Source: Ruminococcus sp. 210702-SL.1.03 (GTDB taxonomy: Bacteria; Bacillota; Clostridia; Oscillospirales; Ruminococcaceae). Taken from it: 12,407 bases of DNA. A program made the translations under genes and the position numbers. Location of the stretch: positions 1-12,407 of the forward strand of contig NZ_JAJCLZ010000038.1 of the NCBI RefSeq assembly GCF_020559915.1. The letters are read 5' to 3'. Numbering within the stretch: the stretch's first letter is position 1; each line of letters opens with the position of its first letter. Under the pieces are notes generated by a model. It was not told where the DNA came from. It searched no databases and saw only the letters and a program-made list of their open reading frames with translations. This document shows, piece by piece, positions 1 through 7,100 of the stretch.

Positions 1-3
1 CAT
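1..3 (-). other. Possible start codon of a minus-strand gene cut by the window edge
   Basis: Read on the minus strand, an ATG sits at 3-1, preceded by the purine-rich stretch AAAGGGAAGTGA, which resembles the anti-Shine-Dalgarno partner AAAGGAGGTGA, at a reasonable distance. A plausible promoter lies about 35 bases further upstream on the same strand (38-66). Only the start codon would be inside the window, so the product cannot be named. Confidence 0.35.
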
Positions 4-37
4 TTTTTCACTTCCCTTTCTGGTTTTTATTGCTTTT

Positions 38-66
38 ATTCTACCAGATTTTTGGGCGTTTGTCGA
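38..66 (-). promoter_or_regulatory. Minus-strand sigma-A promoter candidate
   Basis: On the minus strand there is TCGACA (66-61), a 17-base spacer, and TAGAAT (43-38) preceded by TGG, an extended -10. It is one mismatch from consensus in each hexamer and would drive the gene that may start at the left edge. It is divergent from the promoter at 123-151. Confidence 0.5.
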
Positions 67-122
67 CTGTTCTTTCAGTATAACATATCACATGAAAAAG
101 TGATGATCTTCTGGTCAGCCTC

Positions 123-151
123 TTGCATTCACCCAAAAATTATGTTATAAT
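123..151 (+). promoter_or_regulatory. Sigma-A promoter for the HhH protein gene
   Basis: TTGCAT at 123-128, a 17-base spacer and a perfect TATAAT at 146-151 with the extended -10 dinucleotide TG at 143-144. It lies about 34 bases before the start codon at 185, giving a short leader. Confidence 0.7.
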
Positions 152-184
152 AAAAGAAATAATATCCAAAAAGCGGGTGAAATA

Positions 185-964
185 ATGAACAGCGAAAACG
201 ATTTCGAGGAGAAAGATAAACAAACCGGCAGAAAGCCACTGGCGACCGAGCTGTATTTTGTGATAATAATTGCTGTGTTTGTCGTGGTTTTCGCAGCCGC
301 TTGGCTTTTAGATACCGAGGATGATAAGGCTGAAATATACTATAAAGCGCCTGAGGTCACGGAAGCTTATACCGATATTTTCGATAGTAAGCAAGCTACA
401 ACGAAAGTTTCGATAGAAGAAACGCACTTTCCGATAGATATAAATCTGGCGACAGTGGATCAACTCTGCGAAATCAACGGCATTGGCGAGGTGATCGCAC
501 AAAAAATTATAGATTATCGCACAGAAGTTGGAATTATACATGATCTAAAAGAGCTTGAACAGATCAGCGGCATTGGCGAATCGACCATCAAACTGCTGGC
601 AGAAAACGTTTTCGTTTCAAATTCTGACTACATACCGTTTACCACTACGATAGCGACGACTACAAAAATTACCACAACTGCCGTTAAAAACACAACCACG
701 CGGGAGATCACAACGACTGCACCGCCGGAATCAGAAGTTCCCGAACCTGAATTCGAGGACGATTCGCCGCGTGAGGTGCATATCAACTATGCAAATGCAG
801 ATGAAATTGCTGATAGCTTGAAAATATCACACGAATTGGCTGAGCAGATAGTGTCGGTTCGCGAGCAGATCGGAGGATATTCGACACTGGAGGAGCTGTA
901 TCTTGTCGATTCGATGACTCAGAATATCATGCTGCAAATAATGGATCATATCGTAATAGACTGA
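185..964 (+). CDS. Membrane-anchored protein with two ComEA-type helix-hairpin-helix domains
   Basis: The 259-residue protein has a charged N-terminal tail (1-21), one hydrophobic segment (about 22-42), a linker, a first ComEA-like HhH pair (about 84-143, with the paired hairpins INGIGEVIA and ISGIGESTI), a threonine-rich linker (about 153-180), and a second, more divergent HhH region (about 197-255) starting with the typical HINYANADEI. In known ComEA proteins this unit binds double-stranded DNA at the cell surface during competence, so an extracellular DNA-binding or DNA-uptake role is the obvious inference. The doubled module is unusual, since ComEA normally carries one. No comEC or comEB follows. 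The start is supported by GGGTGA seven bases upstream. It could instead be a general envelope-anchored HhH protein. Confidence 0.8.
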   Translation: MNSENDFEEKDKQTGRKPLATELYFVIIIAVFVVVFAAAWLLDTEDDKAEIYYKAPEVTEAYTDIFDSKQATTKVSIEETHFPIDINLATVDQLCEINGIGEVIAQKIIDYRTEVGIIHDLKELEQISGIGESTIKLLAENVFVSNSDYIPFTTTIATTTKITTTAVKNTTTREITTTAPPESEVPEPEFEDDSPREVHINYANADEIADSLKISHELAEQIVSVREQIGGYSTLEELYLVDSMTQNIMLQIMDHIVID

Positions 965-997
965 TAAGAGTACAATAAAACGGACAGATATTAGTGA

Positions 998-1032
998 GGT
1001 GTTTTTGGATATTTATAAATATTTTAAACACC
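998..1032. repeat. Inverted repeat abutting the leader promoter
   Basis: GGTGTTT (998-1004) is matched by AAACACC (1026-1032), and the interior contains a self-complementary AT stretch (ATATTTATAAATAT, 1009-1022). It follows the HhH gene and ends two bases before the -35 hexamer at 1035. It lacks a T-run, so an intrinsic terminator is unlikely; an operator or an upstream promoter element is possible. Confidence 0.5.
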
Positions 1033-1034
1033 AC

Positions 1035-1063
1035 TTGACAAACAAATGAAAATGGTGTATAAT
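1035..1063 (+). promoter_or_regulatory. Perfect-consensus sigma-A promoter for leader ORF and CNNM gene
   Basis: TTGACA at 1035-1040, a 17-base spacer and TATAAT at 1058-1063. Both hexamers match consensus exactly. Transcription would begin near 1070, so the leader ORF at 1100 has a short untranslated region that includes a strong ribosome site. Confidence 0.85.
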
Positions 1064-1099
1064 ATTTTCAATACATTTGAAAGGAGGCTAAAAGCCAAA

Positions 1100-1213
1100 A
1101 TGGACGATAGTGACAATGATAATGATAACTGCAACTATTGCAGTAGCATTGCCGCATTCTTTTCTGAATCGAATAGCTTTGATCGGGACATATTTCGCCA
1201 TCTAATCGAATAG
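1100..1213 (+). CDS. 37-residue acidic leader peptide upstream of the CNNM transporter
   Basis: This short ORF has an excellent ribosome site (AAAGGAGG, 1080-1087, 12 bases before the ATG) downstream of a perfect promoter. The peptide begins with an aspartate/asparagine run (residues 2-10, DDSDNDNDN, five Asp), then CNYC at 11-14, and ends in RDIFRHLIE. Its last nine codons form the 5' arm and loop of an intrinsic terminator (1187-1225), and the TAG stop (1211-1213) sits at the loop/3'-arm boundary. A ribosome finishing the ORF would cover and melt that hairpin. This is the geometry of a translated attenuator controlling the next gene. Acidic N-termini are known to destabilise ribosomes at low magnesium (the principle behind MgtL), so magnesium sensing is my inference, not shown. 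Cysteine, Asn or Asp supply, or metal binding through CxxC, are alternatives. Confidence 0.65.
   Translation: MDDSDNDNDNCNYCSSIAAFFSESNSFDRDIFRHLIE
1129..1143 (+). repeat. Small hairpin inside the leader ORF
   Basis: CTGCAA (1129-1134), a three-base loop and TTGCAG (1138-1143) form a perfect 6-bp stem spanning codons 10-15, just after the acidic run. It could pause RNA polymerase or the ribosome, as the 1:2 hairpins of classical attenuators do. It may also be chance. Confidence 0.4.
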
Positions 1214-1237
1214 GCGAGTTATGTCTTTTTGTGTTTT
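1187..1237 (+). terminator. Intrinsic terminator (attenuator) overlapping the leader ORF stop
   Basis: GACATATTTCGCC (1187-1199) pairs with GGCGAGTTATGTC (1213-1225) with one U-U mismatch and one G-U pair, around a 13-base loop, followed by TTTTT GTG TTTTT (1226-1237). It lies between a consensus promoter and the CNNM coding start at 1280, so it must be bypassed for the transporter to be expressed. The 5' arm is inside the leader ORF. Confidence 0.75.
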
Positions 1238-1279
1238 TATCAACTATTTTATTTTAATTTGGAAAGGAAATATAATTAT

Positions 1280-2299
1280 ATGAAACAAATAGTGCTGCAG
1301 ATAGTACTTATCTTACTGAACGCAATATTCGCAGCGACGGAAATTGCAGTAATATCCATGAACGATCAGAAAATGGCAAAAATGGCTGATGGGGGTGACC
1401 GTAAAGCTAAGCGGCTTGTTTGTCTCACATCGCAGCCGTCAAAATTTCTTGCAACGATACAGGTCGCAATAACGCTTTCGGGTTTTTTGGGAAGTGCGTT
1501 CGCCGCAGACAACTTTTCCTCGCAGCTTACTGGACTTATTATGAAGACAGGAATTGGCATTTCTGAGAAAACGATAAGCACGATCTCGGTCGTGATTATA
1601 ACAATATTGCTCTCGTACTTCACTTTGATCTTTGGCGAGCTTGTGCCAAAGCGTGTGGCAATGAAAAACTCTGAAAAACTGGCGCTCGCTATATCTGGAC
1701 TGATCACATTTGTATCGAAAATTTTCGCTCCGATCGTTTGGTTCTTGACTTTATCCACAAATGTTGTGTTAAAATTGCTCGGGATCGACCCTAATGCGAA
1801 TGAAGAAGCGGTCACAGAAGAGGAAATCCGTATGATGTTAGATCAGGGGCGCGAAAAAGGAACAATCGATGAAAACGAGAAAGAAATAATCGATAACGTT
1901 TTCGACTTTGACGACACACATGTAGAAACTGTATTTACACATCGCAAAAAGGTTGATTTTATATCCACAAAGGACGATATTGACGATTGGAAGCGCGTTA
2001 TCTATCGAAATATACATACGAAATATCCCGTTTGCGGCGAAAATTTCGATGATATTATCGGTGTTTTGGACGCTAAAAAGTACTTTCGACTTGAGAATAA
2101 GACTCGCGAAAACATCCTAAATGAGTGTGTTTCGCCTGCATATTTCGTTCCTGAAACCGTCGCCGCCGACGTTTTATTTAAAAATATGAAACAGAGTGGC
2201 AATCATTTTGCAATCGTACTTGATGAGTACGGCGGAATGTGCGGTGTTATAACGATGACAGATCTTGTTGAGGAACTTGTTGGTGAAATTGATCTATAA
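1280..2299 (+). CDS. CNNM (DUF21) / CBS-pair transporter, probable Mg2+ efflux, lacking the CorC C-terminal domain
   Basis: A 339-residue membrane protein of the CNNM/CorC ("hemolysin C") family, whose studied bacterial members (such as MpfA of Staphylococcus) export magnesium. The DUF21/CNNM domain covers about residues 1-165, with hydrophobic segments near 3-25, 55-76, 101-120 and 136-160 and the family signature FGELVPKRVAM (118-128). A linker with GTIDENEKEIIDNVF follows, then a CBS pair (about 222-334) ending in LDEYGGMCGVITMTDLVEELVG. Typical relatives run to about 420-450 residues with a CorC_HlyC domain after this point; here the protein stops at residue 339, with no sign of that domain downstream. 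I chose ATG 1280 because GGAAAGGA (1261-1268) precedes it; the longer reading from TTG 1229 lies in the terminator tail and has no ribosome site. Expression is probably controlled by the leader ORF and attenuator. Confidence 0.85.
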   Translation: MKQIVLQIVLILLNAIFAATEIAVISMNDQKMAKMADGGDRKAKRLVCLTSQPSKFLATIQVAITLSGFLGSAFAADNFSSQLTGLIMKTGIGISEKTISTISVVIITILLSYFTLIFGELVPKRVAMKNSEKLALAISGLITFVSKIFAPIVWFLTLSTNVVLKLLGIDPNANEEAVTEEEIRMMLDQGREKGTIDENEKEIIDNVFDFDDTHVETVFTHRKKVDFISTKDDIDDWKRVIYRNIHTKYPVCGENFDDIIGVLDAKKYFRLENKTRENILNECVSPAYFVPETVAADVLFKNMKQSGNHFAIVLDEYGGMCGVITMTDLVEELVGEIDL

Positions 2300-2350
2300 A
2301 TTACATTTTATAAACATTTCTGCATTATTATGTATATAAGCAGCCGGAAT

Positions 2351-2390
2351 AAACGCCGCAGCCACTTTCGTGTGGCCGCGGCGTTTTGTT
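2351..2390. terminator. Bidirectional terminator between convergent genes
   Basis: AAACGCCGC-A-GCCAC pairs with GTGGC-C-GCGGCGTTT (2351-2386) as a 14-bp GC-rich stem with one mismatch and a 6-base loop. On the plus strand it runs into TTTTGTTT, on the minus strand into TTTATT. It serves the CNNM gene (ends 2299) and the alcohol dehydrogenase (ends 2390). Confidence 0.85.
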
Positions 2391-3472
2391 TAGCAATGAT
2401 ATTCGGCGATGGTTCGCAGCATTTTTTCGTCGATCGGGTAGCAGGCGCTCGCGAGTTTCGCTTTGTTTTTCAGCATATCACCAATGCTCAGCTCCAAAAT
2501 GTTACGCGGGATTTCGCAGCCATTGCAAAGTCTTGCGATAAAGTTTTTCAGCTCGAAGAAGTCATTATAACCAAGCTGTTCCATTATTTGCTTTTGACAA
2601 TTAGCGGGGGCATTCTCGATAAATGGCGGTAAAAACACCGCGCATGCCAAGCCGTGAGCGATTTTACACTCGTAAGTAACGCGGTAGCTCAGTCCGTGTG
2701 GGATAGATGTGCCAGTGTAACGGATAGCAATTCCAGCGAATACAGAAGCTGACATGAGTTTATCAAGTACATCATCAGTAAAATTGTGATCTGCAAGATC
2801 ATTTTTCGCTTCGCCCCAAATCGTCAGACCTTTTTCAACGGCTTTTCGGCTTTTCACATCGGATTTCGCGTGCAGAAAGCTTTCGCAAAGGTGCGCCAGA
2901 GCGTCGAGCGCTGTGCTTGTTATGATTTGGTTGGGCGCAGCTTTCAAATATTTGCTATCAACAAAAGCTATCTCAGGGAAAATTTGATGTGAGATAGATT
3001 TTTTGGTATGGCTGCTGTGAAGCGTAAGAACAGAAACTCCTGTGACCTCTGAACCGGTCCCGCAGGTCGTTGGGACGGCGGCTATGGGCAAGTGGGGAGC
3101 GTTTGGTATGGGTGTGTACAAGAAATCTTTGTTAAATTTGCCGTTTGCTATAAGTAAAGCGATCGCTTTTGAAGCGTCAAGAGGCGAGCCTCCGCCAATT
3201 CCTATGACAAAATCGACGATTTCAGAAGCTCCGTACTGCGCACCCGCGACCACGCTCTCGACCGATGGGTTTTCCTCGATCTTGTCAAAAACTACATATG
3301 GGATATTGTGGGTCGCAAGTGCTGCGGTTACATCGTCGAGTGAGCCGTTTTTTCGCGAGGAATTGCGCCCTGTGACGATGAGCGCTTTTGTTCCGAGTGC
3401 GCAAAGTTCGTTTGAATGTGCTAAAACGCAGTTGTTTTCATGGTATAATCTAGTTGAAATGTCAAAATTCAT
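2390..3472 (-). CDS. Iron-containing alcohol dehydrogenase
   Basis: A 360-residue group III (iron-dependent) alcohol dehydrogenase, an NAD(P)-dependent cytoplasmic oxidoreductase acting on alcohols/aldehydes or related substrates. Seen in the sequence: the nucleotide-binding stretch GIGGGSPLDASKA (91-103), PTTCGTGSEVT (134-144), and the four metal ligands of the family, Asp190 and His194 (ALDALAH), His259 (IPHGLSYRV) and His273 (IAHGLACAVFLPP). The length is slightly shorter than the usual 380-390 residues, mainly in the C-terminal helical domain. The start at 3472 follows GGTGAT on the minus strand and a consensus promoter. It is a single-gene unit ended by the shared terminator. The substrate cannot be read from sequence; butanol, 1,3-propanediol or lactaldehyde dehydrogenase-like roles are all possible. 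Confidence 0.9.
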   Translation of the reverse strand: MNFDISTRLYHENNCVLAHSNELCALGTKALIVTGRNSSRKNGSLDDVTAALATHNIPYVVFDKIEENPSVESVVAGAQYGASEIVDFVIGIGGGSPLDASKAIALLIANGKFNKDFLYTPIPNAPHLPIAAVPTTCGTGSEVTGVSVLTLHSSHTKKSISHQIFPEIAFVDSKYLKAAPNQIITSTALDALAHLCESFLHAKSDVKSRKAVEKGLTIWGEAKNDLADHNFTDDVLDKLMSASVFAGIAIRYTGTSIPHGLSYRVTYECKIAHGLACAVFLPPFIENAPANCQKQIMEQLGYNDFFELKNFIARLCNGCEIPRNILELSIGDMLKNKAKLASACYPIDEKMLRTIAEYHC

Positions 3473-3506
3473 AATATCACCGTTTCATCTAAATGCTTTT
3501 ATAAAT

Positions 3507-3535
3507 AGTATAATACAACTTGCGTCGTTTGTCAA
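3507..3535 (-). promoter_or_regulatory. Sigma-A promoter for the alcohol dehydrogenase
   Basis: On the minus strand, TTGACA (3535-3530), a 17-base spacer and TATACT (3512-3507). It lies 35 bases before the start codon. Its -35 is 36 bases from the -35 of the divergent promoter at 3572, so a regulator bound between them could affect both. Confidence 0.8.
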
Positions 3536-3571
3536 TACACCGTCTGACGTGCAACAAAAGTTAATTTTATA

Positions 3572-3600
3572 TTGACAAGTTAATAATTTTGTGATACAAT
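3572..3600 (+). promoter_or_regulatory. Sigma-A promoter for the DUF4132 operon
   Basis: TTGACA at 3572-3577, a 17-base spacer and TACAAT at 3595-3600 with extended -10 TG at 3592-3593. It leaves a roughly 100-base leader before the first start codon (3709). Confidence 0.8.
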
Positions 3601-3664
3601 ATATACAGATTCATGCGCGTTTTTCGCGGTAATAAAGTGCAATTTGACAATGTGCACGGTTCAT

Positions 3665-3688
3665 AACAGTACAAAAATCTGTACTGTT
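3665..3688 (+). repeat. Perfect 9-bp inverted repeat in the DUF4132 operon leader
   Basis: AACAGTACA (3665-3673), loop AAAATC, TGTACTGTT (3680-3688), followed by AAATTTTT (3689-3696). It lies 20 bases before the start codon. It may be a repressor operator, a leader hairpin near the ribosome site, or a weak attenuator (only three G-C pairs). Confidence 0.6.
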
Positions 3689-3708
3689 AAATTTTTATGG
3701 AGATAAAC

Positions 3709-4125
3709 ATGATAATAAGTGTAAATGTGAAAAAACTAGGAAAGAAGATTGCTTCGGTCGAGCCTACGCCGTTTGAGATCGAGGGTATTCCAATGACTGC
3801 GGAGGAGCTTGTGACCGCCTGTGTGCGAAGCTGTGTGGCGGCATACAATAGTCGAATCGACAACTGCGAGCCGCGGTGTATTTCTGACGAGCAGTTTGCG
3901 GCAATGGAGGCGGCAGGCAAAATGGCGTTTGGTCTGCCTTTTTCTGACAAAAAAGCGAACGTGAACGAGGCGGTGCAGACGGCTTTGCAGGCGTTTGACG
4001 ATGGGCTGTTTCGCGCATTTGTCGGCGAAACGGAGCTGGAATCGCGCGAACAAGAGATTAAGATAGGCGAAAACAGCGAGGTTACGTTCATAAGATTAAC
4101 AATGTTGGCAGGGAGGATATGGTAA
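3709..4125 (+). CDS. Uncharacterised 138-residue protein, partner of the DUF4132 protein
   Basis: I do not recognise this family. The soluble 138-residue protein starts with two probable beta strands (IISVNVKKL, ASVEPTPFEIEG), then an alpha-helical stretch from TAEELVTACVRSCVAAY, a middle helical region (about 55-105), and a C-terminal strand EVTFIRLTML. No signal peptide or membrane segment is visible. The strand-strand-helix opening faintly recalls a beta-grasp fold, but I would not rely on it. Start choice: ATG 3709 has GGAG six bases upstream, whereas the in-frame ATG at 3697 has no ribosome site. Its TAA overlaps the ATG of the next gene (TAATG, 4123-4127), so the two are translationally coupled and very likely work together. 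Confidence 0.75.
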   Translation: MIISVNVKKLGKKIASVEPTPFEIEGIPMTAEELVTACVRSCVAAYNSRIDNCEPRCISDEQFAAMEAAGKMAFGLPFSDKKANVNEAVQTALQAFDDGLFRAFVGETELESREQEIKIGENSEVTFIRLTMLAGRIW

Positions 4126-7100
4126 TGGCAAATTCTGAGAGCTATAATGTGTGGAGGCAGGCGCACGCGACGGCGATCGAAAACGCGCGCAACAAGCTTC
4201 CGACTGAGATCAGGCAGTTTCTTGACGGCAAGCATAATTGCAAACTTTACAAAGAACTCTATACATATCTGGCAAAAGGCGGCGCTCCGTCCAAGTTTAT
4301 TAACAAAAAAATGGGTGCGATTTTTGGTGGATTGCTGAATGAAAATGGCTGGATAGATAAGAAATACAAAAATGATCTGCTTTGGGCTGTCGATAACTGC
4401 ACCAAATGGCAGTATTCGTCAAGCATTTGGCGTAGGTCGTTTCGTTCATCAAGCTACACGGCGTACCTGCAATCGAATTTCATTTTGAGTCAGCTGGAGA
4501 ATTATGCAAGACTCGGTTGGCTTGAAAGCTCGCTTGAAGATGCTCTTATGGGAAATTTATCAGAAAATGAAAACCAATATTTTTACAAAGATGGATTTAG
4601 CCTCCCGATAAGCACTCTGTTAGCGGCACATCTGGACGCTGGCGACAGTAAGGTTTTTGCCGCTTTAAAGCACGTTATCATGGATGACGGCACGAATATC
4701 AGCCTGGAAATTATTCGCGGCGTGATGATGAGCAGCAATGTCGATGCGCACAATCTGATCTGCCAGTTTTTGGTCGCCGCACGTTTGCAGGAGGGTCTGC
4801 GGCAAGCGATATGCGAGTCCGCCGACAGCGGTACGATCGAAGCCCTGCGCGCGGTCGTTGAAACCATCAAGGCGCACGATCTCATTAGATTTTCGGCGGT
4901 CAAGCGCGCGATTTTTACTTGGTGCGGAATTTTTGCGGACAAGCCCGAGTCGCTCGACCGAATTGCTGGCAAAATGCTCGACCTTATCGCCGAATGTCTT
5001 GCTGACAGGGCGGCGCGCGACGCGTATCTTGAGAGCGAGGACGCGATGCAGATATACATTGCGCTGTGGGCTTATTCGGCGGATGACGCGCGCGTTGGTG
5101 CGCAGATCTGCCGTAAACTGGCAATGGGTGAGAGCCGTCATCGACGTATGGTCGCGGGAATTTTTGCAAGCCAGTTTGAAAACCCTGACTTAGAGAATGA
5201 GTTGGGCAAGTTTGCGCTTGAAAATTTTGCCGATGATACCGAATGTTTGGCGGTGTATTTTAATCATTTTATGCCTGATATTAACATGGCGCTGAACAAT
5301 GTTGCCTCGGATAATCGCCAGGGGCCTTACGAGCGGGAAAAGAAAGAGCCGCCGAAAAGCCGCGTGTACGCTGATCTTTCGGACTATTTCGAGAGCAGGG
5401 ATGAAGCGGAAAAGTTCCGCGGCATATTGCTTAAGACCCGCGAACTGTTTACACCAAAAAAGAAAGAATTTGACTTTACCCCCTGCGTATTTCCGTGGAT
5501 CTCGGTCAAACTCAAGCGTATGGACGTCGCGGCGAAACTCTGCTGGATCGCATCTGCGCTGCAAGACAACACGCTGATCGACGAGGCGTGCGGAATGCTT
5601 GCGGAGGTCGATAGCGATATTCGCAATAATGTGCTGCGAATGTTGGTGACATTTCCTGAAACTGACATCCAGCGTAACACATTGGTCAACGCGATTGCCG
5701 ACAAGGAGAGCTACACTCGCAGTTTGGCGATAAAAATGGTCGAAAATATCGAGCTGACGGACGATAATTACCTCATGCTGGAAAATATGCTTCGCTTGAA
5801 AAATTCTGAAACGCGAACTGCCGCAATTGAACTGCTCGAAAAGTTGGACGATGAACGTCTGTACGGCGTTTGCGAGCGGCTTTTGGCGGATAAAAACGGA
5901 GAAAAGCGCGCGGCGGGTCTGGACATGGTGCTTCGTCTGAAAAAACAGCCGGAGCGTGCGGAGCTTTTTGCGCGGACAAAGGCGTTGGCGGCGGCAATGC
6001 AGAGCGATATTTCGCGCGAAAAGATCTTACTCGACCAAATTCTGGACGAGGAAAATTCTGAACTGCCTGCTGATTGCGGTCTATACAAGCTTGAAAATTG
6101 TAAGATCGCGCCAATTGACAAGCAGTTTGTTGACGATAGCAACAAAGTTTTCTGCCGTTATTTTCCTGAAAGTGAGTTGGCTGGCAGCGATAAAAATGCA
6201 GATAAGGCAGATTGTGCTGTTGCTCTTAAGAAGTTGGACGCGTTATTGGATGCGCATAAAAATGATGAATTTACAAATTATTGGGGAGAAACAAATCTAC
6301 TGGGTAATGCACATTTGCTAATTATCAGTCATTGCCCAAAGAGGATTTGCTTTGAGGAACTTTGGGATGAGTTTTATCAGACCGATGTCGGCTCACCCGA
6401 GTTGCTGCTAAGAATGTACATAAAATTAAAAGCGTACAGAAAAATGGACAAATACGTTACGTTTAAAAAGGCCGGAAAGGCTGCAGCGGCAAGGCTTTTC
6501 GGCGCTGATCTTGCCAACCCCATCGACGTACATTTTCTTTGCAAGGACATCGTGCAGTATCTGTATGATAAGTTTGTGCCAATGGACGTCAGACGTAAAA
6601 TCGCCATATCTGTCGCAAATTGGCTTTACACGCTGGACGACAAAACGCTGAAAGTGAAGATCAGCGGTGAGGAGGGCGTGCAGCAGAGCTACGGCAGACA
6701 CGGTAGGGAATTTGACCCGGAGCACCGTTCACTGCTGGATCAGGTGCAGATCGACACGGTGCTAAACTGGCTTTTTGAAATGGAAAACAACGAGTTTTTC
6801 GCGAAGATGATCGTTGTGAAGACCGCGCTGACCGATCGCCTTGATGGCTTGGCGGGTATGTATTTCGGCGATTACGAGGAGCAGAGCGTTTACGCGCTTG
6901 ACGCGCCGACCGCCGATGAGCTTGTACGCGCCTGCGCGATGGGCGTGATAAATGACGACGAAATGTACCGCAGACTGGTCAATTCGGATGATCTTGGCGA
7001 TGTGCTTAGCGCTCTTAGCGGACATATTAAAACGATTCGTGAGCGTGACAAGCTTGTTGCGGCGCGCAGCCGGTGGAATATGGGCGGAAATAGCAATTTG

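Noticed and set aside
87..104. ATCAC/GTGAT small inverted repeat between the divergent promoters
   Set aside because: Only 5 bp with an 8-base AT-rich loop; too weak to list as an operator.
128..181. TTCACCC (128-134) and GGGTGAA (175-181) as a hairpin around the HhH gene promoter
   Set aside because: The left arm lies upstream of the -10, so both arms are not in one transcript; probably chance complement of the ribosome site.
1229..1279. N-terminal extension of the CNNM protein from TTG 1229
   Set aside because: It begins in the T-tail of the attenuator, has no ribosome site, and the residues before MKQIVLQ do not fit the family; ATG 1280 has GGAAAGGA upstream.
3042..3575. Plus-strand ORF of 177 codons opposite the alcohol dehydrogenase
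   Set aside because: It is antisense to a gene with clear family motifs and has no ribosome site or recognisable domain.
3644..3675. A second promoter (TTGACA at 3644-3649) overlapping the leader palindrome
   Set aside because: No acceptable -10 at 16-18 bases; the nearest TACAAA is 20 bases away.
3687..4235. Minus-strand ORF of 182 codons over the small operon gene
   Set aside because: Shadow of the coding strand; low-complexity Ser/Arg-rich translation, no ribosome site or promoter.
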